Assembly: GCF_000621845.1 (NCBI RefSeq)
Contig: NZ_JHXF01000016.1
Coordinates: forward strand, 22,701 to 86,700
DNA: 64,000 nt
Reading direction: 5' to 3'
DNA from: Ruminococcus flavefaciens MA2007
GTDB taxonomy: Bacteria > Bacillota > Clostridia > Oscillospirales > Ruminococcaceae
The notes beneath the pieces were generated by a model. It did no database searches, was not told where the DNA came from, and worked only from the letters and a program-made list of their open reading frames with translations. The position numbers were made by a program, and so were the translations under genes. Position 1 is the stretch's first letter; each line of letters opens with the position of its first letter. This document shows positions 58,307 through 64,000 of this stretch, piece by piece.

Positions 58307-59686
58307 ATGAGATCGACAAGAATTATAGCGGCTGTTCTGTCGCTGACCTTAATTGCAGGCGCAGCTGTGCCGTTTGGCAGCTATGCTCCAAGCTTTTCTC
58401 TGACCGCAAGTGCGGAGGAGGAAAAAACTGTTTCATCAGATGACCTTACATTCACAGTTTTTGCAGACCATGCCGAGGTAAGCGGTATCAACAACGAGGG
58501 ACTTACAAAGTGCTCTATCCCTGCATCAGTGAACAAGCTCCCTGTTACTGGCATTGCGGAAAATGCTTTCTATTTTGCCGAGAAGCTTCAGGAGGTAACT
58601 ATCCCTGCTTCTGTTACAGCTATCGGCGATAATGCCTTTTCATGGAATTTACAGCTCAGGTCCATAAAGGTAGACAGCGGCAATAAGAACTTCGCAGACG
58701 TTGACGGAGTTTTATTCAACAAGGCTAAGGATACTCTCATGACATATCCGGCAGGAAAGACTGACAAGTTATACACAGTTGCAAATACTGTCAAGAAGAT
58801 AGACAGCTTCGCGTTCCTGCTTTCCCAGAACCTTGAATCTGTGACCGTTCCTGCTTCTGTTTCATATATCGGTCAGGAGGCTTTCTGCTCAAGTCCTAAG
58901 CTCAAGTCTGTGACTATCCTCAACCCCGAGTGTGATTTTGAGATATCATGTTTTATCTGCAACGGCAAGGACGATAAGGGCAATTCCTACTACAGCGGAA
59001 CTATCACAGGCTATGAGGATTCCACAGCAGAGCAGCTTGCGGCAGACAACAATTATAAGTTCAATGCACTTCCAAAGCCTGTAACAACTACAACAACTAC
59101 GACAACAACTACAACAACGACTACCACAACATCAACAACCACAACAAGCAAGGCTACAGCAACATCAACAACCACAACAAGCAAGGCAACAGCAACTTCA
59201 ACGACTACAACAGCTAAGGCAACAGCAACTTCAACAACTACAACAGCCAAGGCTACAGCAACTTCAACAACCACAACAGCCAAGGCAACAGCAACATCAA
59301 CGACTACAACAGCTAAGGCTACAGCAACATCGACTACCACAACAAGCAAGGCTACAGCAACTTCAACAACTACAACAGCCAAGGCTCCTGCAACTACAAC
59401 TACTACAAAGCCTGCTGAGCCCAAGTACATTCTTGGCGATGTAGACGGCAACGGAGCTATCAACGCAGTAGACGCTTCAATAGTACTCCAGTACTACGCA
59501 AACACATCTATAAAGAAAGACGGCGGTCTTACCAAGGAGCAGGTGACAGCTGCCGACGTAAACAAGGACGGCAAGGCAGACGCCGTAGACGCTTCCATAA
59601 TCCTTTCATATTACGCTTACTGCGGAACAACGCATGGAAAAGTAATGACCTTTGCTGAATACGTTCAGAAGAATTATGTAAAATAA
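58307..59686 (+). CDS. Secreted leucine-rich-repeat (BspA-like) protein with C-terminal dockerin
   Basis: The 459-aa product has a signal peptide (to about 37, L-T-A-S-A-E), three to four BspA-type leucine-rich repeats at about 45-240 (V-T-I-P-A-S-V-T-A-I-G-D-N-A-F), a long Thr/Ser/Ala/Lys repeat linker at about 257-370 (units of T-S-T-T-T-T-A-K-A-T-A) and a dockerin at about 378-445 (G-D-V-D-G-N-G-A-I-N-A-V-D-A and A-D-V-N-K-D-G-K-A-D-A-V-D-A). LRR modules suggest binding to protein or glycan rather than catalysis. GGAGG precedes the start. It may be a non-enzymatic cellulosome subunit. Confidence 0.9.
   Translation: MRSTRIIAAVLSLTLIAGAAVPFGSYAPSFSLTASAEEEKTVSSDDLTFTVFADHAEVSGINNEGLTKCSIPASVNKLPVTGIAENAFYFAEKLQEVTIPASVTAIGDNAFSWNLQLRSIKVDSGNKNFADVDGVLFNKAKDTLMTYPAGKTDKLYTVANTVKKIDSFAFLLSQNLESVTVPASVSYIGQEAFCSSPKLKSVTILNPECDFEISCFICNGKDDKGNSYYSGTITGYEDSTAEQLAADNNYKFNALPKPVTTTTTTTTTTTTTTTTSTTTTSKATATSTTTTSKATATSTTTTAKATATSTTTTAKATATSTTTTAKATATSTTTTAKATATSTTTTSKATATSTTTTAKAPATTTTTKPAEPKYILGDVDGNGAINAVDASIVLQYYANTSIKKDGGLTKEQVTAADVNKDGKADAVDASIILSYYAYCGTTHGKVMTFAEYVQKNYVK
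59063..59410 (+). repeat. Tandem Thr-rich linker repeat
   Basis: About eight 33-base-type units encoding T-S-T-T-T-T-A-K-A-T-A / S-K-A-T-A variants. It is coding linker, not CRISPR. Confidence 0.85.
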
Positions 59687-59702
59687 TCTCATATAAATAA
59701 AA

Positions 59703-59732
59703 ATACCGTCGGGAGACCGACGGTATTTTTTA
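59703..59732 (+). terminator. Terminator of the LRR-dockerin gene
   Basis: Perfect ten-base-pair stem ATACCGTCGG-GAGA-CCGACGGTAT followed by TTTTT. Confidence 0.95.
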
Positions 59733-59805
59733 TGTTCAGTTTTGATTTTTTCCGCCAAACAAGACTGCCTTTTGCCGTATTGAAAAAACAGCCTTTACGG
59801 AGTAT

Positions 59806-62800
59806 TTACAGAGAGGTCTTTATACCGAGCAGGTAAAGCTGTATCTCCAGAGCGTCGCCGCTGGTCACACCGTCATTGCTGCCTGTTACGTCAGCATTGG
59901 CAAGTCCCTTTTCGGTGATAGCCTTTGCGTCAGAACCGCCCAGAGCATATTTGTTTGGGTTAGCCAGTGACTGCATTATGAGAACAACGTCCGACATATC
60001 CACTTCGCCGTCGCAGTTAGCGTCACCGGGCTTGTCAGCCTTTGGAGCCTGCGATGTAGTTGTTGTGGTAGTTGTAGTAGTGGTCGTTGTCGTAGTTGTG
60101 GTAGTTGCCTCTGCCTTGGGGAGGGGCTCCTGCTCAAGAGTGCGGATAATGATGTAGTTAAGGTTTATAGCCTTGTCAGCAGAGCGGAAGTTGAGCTCAA
60201 GCTTACCGTTCTTGACTGTTACCTCGCCCTTTGATACTGTTGAGCCGTTAGTTGCGCAGTTCTCGGCGATGAGCTTCTGGTCGTCCTTGCCGTAGTTTGC
60301 GTATACTGAAGGAGATGTTGAACAGCTCCATGGATTGCTGAAGCACATCTCTACGGAGTACTTTCCGTTGGGGAGAGTAAAGCCGTAGTCGAGGTGACGG
60401 TCGATATTGTTTTCGTACTGGTTCTTTGTATAGCGGAATGAAGCGGTCTTGTCTCTGCCGTCGCCTGTGTTGCGCTCGTCGCACCAAGTATTTGCAGTGT
60501 AGAGACCTGAGCTGTTTTTGCTGCCCTCGTACTTGTCTGTAGCGTCGTCGATAAGTCCCCACTCAGCGCCTGTTACCTCATCGGGACCGTAGAGCTGCTC
60601 TGTAACGCTGTTGTAGTAGCCCAGCTTGTCCTTGCCCGAGAGAGTATAGGTGTTGTGGTCGCCGCAGTCTACAAAGTAGGCAATGCTGCTGTCACGCTCA
60701 TAGAGAGGCTTGACTGCTGTCATGTAGATGAAATCGCATACCTTTGCGGACTCCTTGTCGTCGTTGGACGAGAATGTGACTGTGAGAACGTCATAGTCTG
60801 TGCCGTCGGCAGTTATAGCCTTTACGTTCTTGTCGATAACGTCCTGCGGAACTATGAGCTTCACGTCGTAAACGTCCTTGGTGCCCTTGTAGTCGAGGGT
60901 ACCGCTGTAGAGGACAGTATCGCCTACGACTATGCGTATGGACTTGCCGTTGTCAGCCTTGCGGAATTTAACGGTGAGCATAGTGTAATCGGCTTCCTTG
61001 TCGATAGCCATGCGGTAGCTGAATGAGCCGCCGCTCTTAGCGTAACGGTAGGTACTGTCGTCTGTAACGCCCTGTGTATTGGTCTCCTGCATATCGTGGA
61101 GATTGTCGTTCTCGTACTGTCCGTAGCCCGGCTGTACGGTATCTGTAACAGTGGACTTGGAACGTGCAGGTCTGTCAACAGCTGTGCTGCTTGACTGGAA
61201 GTTCCAGTAGATGCCGTAGCGCTGCTGATACTGCTGATAATGAGGCGAGAATGTAAGGTCGTGGTCAGTACCTGTCAGCTTGAACTTGAGGGAGCTGCCG
61301 TCTCTTACAAGGTGGTCGCTGATATCTGTCATAAAGGTATTGACAGTAGTGCTGTTGTCGGAGATACGGATATTCTCTGAGGGAGTCACCTTATCCTTGG
61401 GGATAGTTACCCACATACCTGTTGAGCCTGTAGCCATGTTCTGCTTGCCCAGCTCTGCGCTGAGTACCACAGGACCGTACTTGAAGCCGTATACCGTGTT
61501 CTTGTCGGGGAGTGAGTAAGCCTTTACAGCTTCGGGGATAGTCAGCTCGATAACGTCGCCGCTCTTGAAGTCGCCTGTTACCTGAGCATAGCCGTCAACT
61601 GTCTTGTAGGAGTACTTCTCGCCGTCAACTTTAATGGTCATGTTTCCAGCCTTCCAGTCAGGGATACGGAAACGGAAGTCAACAGCGCCGCTGCCGTCGA
61701 TAGTAAAGGAAGTTGTATCACTGTTAGGGATATTGCTCTTCTGGGTTATCTTCATGTTCTTGTCAGCCCAGTTGAGTATGGAGCTCTGATACATATTTAC
61801 ATACAGGGTATTATCGCCGTGCATATAGATAGTGTCGCCCAGCTTGCTGAAATTCTCCATACCGCTTCCTGTACAGCACCAGAAGTGGTCGAAGCGTGAG
61901 CTGTATACCTTGAAATAGCCCGTAGCCATAGGCTGGAAGTAGGTAGTCATACCTGTTTCGGGGTTCTGTGATGAGAGAATTGAGTTGTAGTAGGTATTCT
62001 CGTAGAAGTCCATATACTTGCTGTCGCCTGTTATCTTGAACAGCTCGCGGCTGAGCTTGAGCATATTGTAGGAGTTGCAGGTCTCGCAGTTGCAGTTTGT
62101 ACGCTCCTTGTCAAGGATATCGTCCATGCCGAAGTGCTCCCACTCACTGTTTCCGCCTGTGATATAGGTGTGGTGGTTTACTACCATATCCCAGAAAGCT
62201 TCTGCGTACTGGAGCTGGCGTGTAGCGTCGACCTTTTCGCCGTTTATGGTCTTGCCGTGGGCTACGGTATAGCGCTTCAGAGCTCCGAGGAACTTAGGGA
62301 TAGTGGTGTTGGCGTGTTTGCCGTTGAGGACGTTAGCTCCGCCCTTGAGTATCTGCTCGTGGAGATTTGTGTCGTCGAAATAGTGAGCAGCTACAGCGTG
62401 GTTATCCTTGCCTGTTATGCGGTAGAGCTCGTACATACAGTCGTTCATGCCGCCGTACTCGATAGAGAGTACCGTGCGGCGCTTCTGGTCGTTCCATGTC
62501 TTACAGCGGTTGTATACCCAGTCGCCCAGGTCTGAGCCCAAGTCCTTTGCGGTAGCATAGCCTGTTGCGTCGTAGATGTCGACTATACCTGCGATGAGCT
62601 TATGCATGGTGTACCACGGCACCCATGCTTCGCTGATGATGTTGGATTTGCCTGCTTCCACGTTGTCAAACTGGACCTCAACGCCTGTGCCGTTGGGGTG
62701 AGAGGCAGCCCAGATAAGTCCCGGCTTGCCCTTTGAGCTCTTCTGGCACTGTCTGAGACCGTCAATAAGGGTGGTCATTCTCTTGTAAAGAGCCGAGCGC

Positions 62801-63168
62801 TGTTCCTCGGTAAGTGTCGGATTCTGGTATGCCTGCGCGATAGCAGTCATATAGTGACCAACCGAGTGACCTGCGATGTTGGTGTTTTCCCAGCCGCCGT
62901 AGCGCTTTGCGCCGTTGGTGTTGAGACCAGCGTTTTCGCGGAAGCCTGCAAGGAGTCTGTTTGTGTCGAATGCAAGGAGATAATCAAGCTCCTTGTTGAA
63001 AGCATTGACGCTGTATGCGTCAGTCATGGTCACGTCTGAGATGCTGAAATTACGGATGTTTGCGTTCTCGGCTGCTGATACACCAACTGTCGGGAAGCTG
63101 GTGACAGAGCACATCATAGCGGCAGCAATTCCAAATGAAGTCAGACGAGAGGGAAGTTTTGATAACAT
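59806..63168 (-). CDS. GH127 beta-L-arabinofuranosidase-like enzyme with C-terminal dockerin
   Basis: The 1120-aa product has a signal peptide (to about 33, G-V-S-A-A-E), the GH127 (DUF1680) catalytic region at about 45-640 with G-H-S-V-G-H-Y, the Cys/Glu zinc motif N-C-E-T-C-N-S-Y-N-M-L-K-L and F-W-C-C-T-G-S-G-M-E-N, and a beta-rich accessory region. A malectin-like segment (Y-F-V-D-C-G-D, about 840-1030), a Thr linker and a dockerin at about 1045-1115 (G-D-A-N-C-D-G-E-V-D-M) follow. GH127 releases arabinose from glycan side chains, using the conserved Cys as nucleophile. AAGGAGG lies before ATG 63168. Confidence 0.9.
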   Translation of the reverse strand: MLSKLPSRLTSFGIAAAMMCSVTSFPTVGVSAAENANIRNFSISDVTMTDAYSVNAFNKELDYLLAFDTNRLLAGFRENAGLNTNGAKRYGGWENTNIAGHSVGHYMTAIAQAYQNPTLTEEQRSALYKRMTTLIDGLRQCQKSSKGKPGLIWAASHPNGTGVEVQFDNVEAGKSNIISEAWVPWYTMHKLIAGIVDIYDATGYATAKDLGSDLGDWVYNRCKTWNDQKRRTVLSIEYGGMNDCMYELYRITGKDNHAVAAHYFDDTNLHEQILKGGANVLNGKHANTTIPKFLGALKRYTVAHGKTINGEKVDATRQLQYAEAFWDMVVNHHTYITGGNSEWEHFGMDDILDKERTNCNCETCNSYNMLKLSRELFKITGDSKYMDFYENTYYNSILSSQNPETGMTTYFQPMATGYFKVYSSRFDHFWCCTGSGMENFSKLGDTIYMHGDNTLYVNMYQSSILNWADKNMKITQKSNIPNSDTTSFTIDGSGAVDFRFRIPDWKAGNMTIKVDGEKYSYKTVDGYAQVTGDFKSGDVIELTIPEAVKAYSLPDKNTVYGFKYGPVVLSAELGKQNMATGSTGMWVTIPKDKVTPSENIRISDNSTTVNTFMTDISDHLVRDGSSLKFKLTGTDHDLTFSPHYQQYQQRYGIYWNFQSSSTAVDRPARSKSTVTDTVQPGYGQYENDNLHDMQETNTQGVTDDSTYRYAKSGGSFSYRMAIDKEADYTMLTVKFRKADNGKSIRIVVGDTVLYSGTLDYKGTKDVYDVKLIVPQDVIDKNVKAITADGTDYDVLTVTFSSNDDKESAKVCDFIYMTAVKPLYERDSSIAYFVDCGDHNTYTLSGKDKLGYYNSVTEQLYGPDEVTGAEWGLIDDATDKYEGSKNSSGLYTANTWCDERNTGDGRDKTASFRYTKNQYENNIDRHLDYGFTLPNGKYSVEMCFSNPWSCSTSPSVYANYGKDDQKLIAENCATNGSTVSKGEVTVKNGKLELNFRSADKAINLNYIIIRTLEQEPLPKAEATTTTTTTTTTTTTTTTTSQAPKADKPGDANCDGEVDMSDVVLIMQSLANPNKYALGGSDAKAITEKGLANADVTGSNDGVTSGDALEIQLYLLGIKTSL

Positions 63169-63724
63169 AAGAAATTCCTCCTTTAAATTTTAATATCCCA
63201 TAATTATTGTAGCTTATTATTAAGAAACTAACAACCCACAAAATTACAGAAAAGGTTGAAAATATTTTGTTTAAATTCATACTCTATTCGTAAATATATG
63301 AAAATTGCAGAATATGTTATATAGTGAATATATGAATTAATGTGAAAGGGGTATCATTATGTGCAGATGAACAGATAACTAATGTCAGATAGCCGCTAAG
63401 TAACTCAAATTATGAAGTCACGAACAGACTCGCCGCAGAAGCCGCCTTTCCTTTTATTTATTATTATAACATGGAGCAACGAATAATAAAATAATAGGTC
63501 ATTTTTCGGATAAACCGAAAGCTGCCGAAAACTTATACTAAAGGTGAAAGAAATAACTATATTTTATGTATACACAATAAAAAGAATGATTATTAGTTGG
63601 AATCAGTGAATAAAATATTGCTTTAGAAAGTATAATTCAATGAATAGAATATTTAAAAGTATAATTATTTACAGCGTTAAGTAATTTCAATTGTTAAGTG
63701 TTTGTAAATTTCTTGTCCCAGATA
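63169..63724. other. AT-rich intergenic region
   Basis: No gene seen. The divergent promoters of the GH127 gene and the last gene must lie here; no palindrome or repeat stands out. The GC-richer patch around 63430 (ACTCGCCGCAGAAGCCGCC) is isolated. Confidence 0.45.
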
Positions 63725-63753
63725 TTGCTTTTACGGTAAAATCCATATATAAT
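63725..63753 (+). promoter_or_regulatory. Promoter of the right-edge gene
   Basis: TTGCTT (63725-63730), 17 bases, TATAAT (63748-63753). Confidence 0.75.
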
Positions 63754-63796
63754 ACAGGTAAGCCGAAAGGCTAATGATATAAAAGGAGAAAAAATT

Positions 63797-64000
63797 ATGA
63801 AAATCAGAAGAATCATTGCTGCTGTAATGGCGCTTGTGCTCGTTGGGGGAGCATATCCGTCAAATGCAGTAAACACACGAAACATCGGCAAGGTCTATGC
63901 TGCTGAAGCAGCAGAAGAAAAAGAACCGAAGTTCTTAATTGAGAAAGATGAATATAAGAGACTCGAACCGTTCTCGATCAAAGTGAAGAACGTTGATCCT
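63797..64000 (+). CDS. Secreted protein, 5' part (runs off the right edge)
   Basis: ATG 63797 follows AAAAGGAG; 68 codons are visible and open. The start is a clear signal peptide (M-K-I-R-R-I-I-A-A-V-M-A-L-V-L-V-G-G), followed by an Ala/Glu-rich stretch and a mixed charged region (F-L-I-E-K-D-E-Y-K-R-L-E-P-F-S-I-K-V-K-N). It probably belongs to the neighbouring exported plant-fibre proteins. The function cannot be judged from this portion. Confidence 0.8.
   Translation, partial: MKIRRIIAAVMALVLVGGAYPSNAVNTRNIGKVYAAEAAEEKEPKFLIEKDEYKRLEPFSIKVKNVDP

Noticed and set aside
59053..59463. Minus-strand Val/Ala repeat protein
   Set aside because: It is the antisense of the Thr-rich linker repeats of the LRR-dockerin gene; no ribosome site.

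Overview
The window looks like chromosomal DNA of a fibre-degrading Ruminococcus (Bacillota, Oscillospiraceae), of the R. flavefaciens / R. champanellensis / R. albus kind. The reasons are five secreted proteins with dockerin-type calcium-binding repeats, threonine-, asparagine- and glutamine-rich linkers between enzyme modules, plant-cell-wall enzymes (GH11 xylanase, CE1 and CE4 esterases, GH127 arabinofuranosidase), AGGAGG-type ribosome sites and TTGACA-17-TATAAT promoters. I saw no rRNA, tRNA or CRISPR array. Genus is an inference from content, not from a marker-gene comparison.

Layout. 1-9 kb is a scrapyard of mobile and accessory DNA: the 5' part of an S41-type membrane peptidase gene, two decayed IS66 elements, two single-gene cassettes that share a promoter and leader, an SRAP (DNA-protein crosslink) gene, a dockerin-bearing cysteine peptidase, a broken small-peptide operon with a 97-bp palindromic element, a resolvase fragment and an orphan antitoxin. 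9.3-12.7 kb is an unrecognised three-gene operon (proline-rich protein, 157-aa protein, HerA/VirB4-like ATPase), followed by a 52-aa protein and a large serine recombinase (13.1-14.8 kb).

14.9-23.1 kb is the most interesting part: one OmpR-type response regulator, two histidine kinases with different sensors but virtually identical kinase halves, a sortase-anchored protein and two lipoproteins. Four perfect ATTACA-N4-TGTAAT palindromes sit in the intergenic regions, and at five promoters the palindrome ends exactly 27 nt before the -10 hexamer. This predicts a self-contained envelope-response regulon. The block is bounded by a direct repeat of the recombinase 3' end plus terminator, and two copies of a ~267-bp miniature element have each inserted into the loop of a terminator hairpin.

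23.4-53 kb is ordinary core genome: degV-trmL, a secreted C1-like peptidase, ruvX, pyrK-pyrD, a DUF1836 regulator, an SPFH protein, an ArsR operon, a PFL/ACT pair, a PHP-Lrp-aminotransferase-ispE run, rny, an M6 protease with an N-terminal dockerin, an O-antigen-ligase-like protein, a 2[4Fe-4S] ferredoxin, coaBC and a D-2-hydroxyacid dehydrogenase. At 53.3-53.6 kb a good promoter precedes a ~84-nt near-perfect hairpin (candidate ncRNA). 54.5-63.2 kb is a plant-cell-wall degradation cluster: a GH11-CE1-dockerin-CE4 enzyme with FG/Q-rich linkers, an LRR-dockerin protein and a GH127-dockerin protein. The window ends inside another secreted-protein gene.
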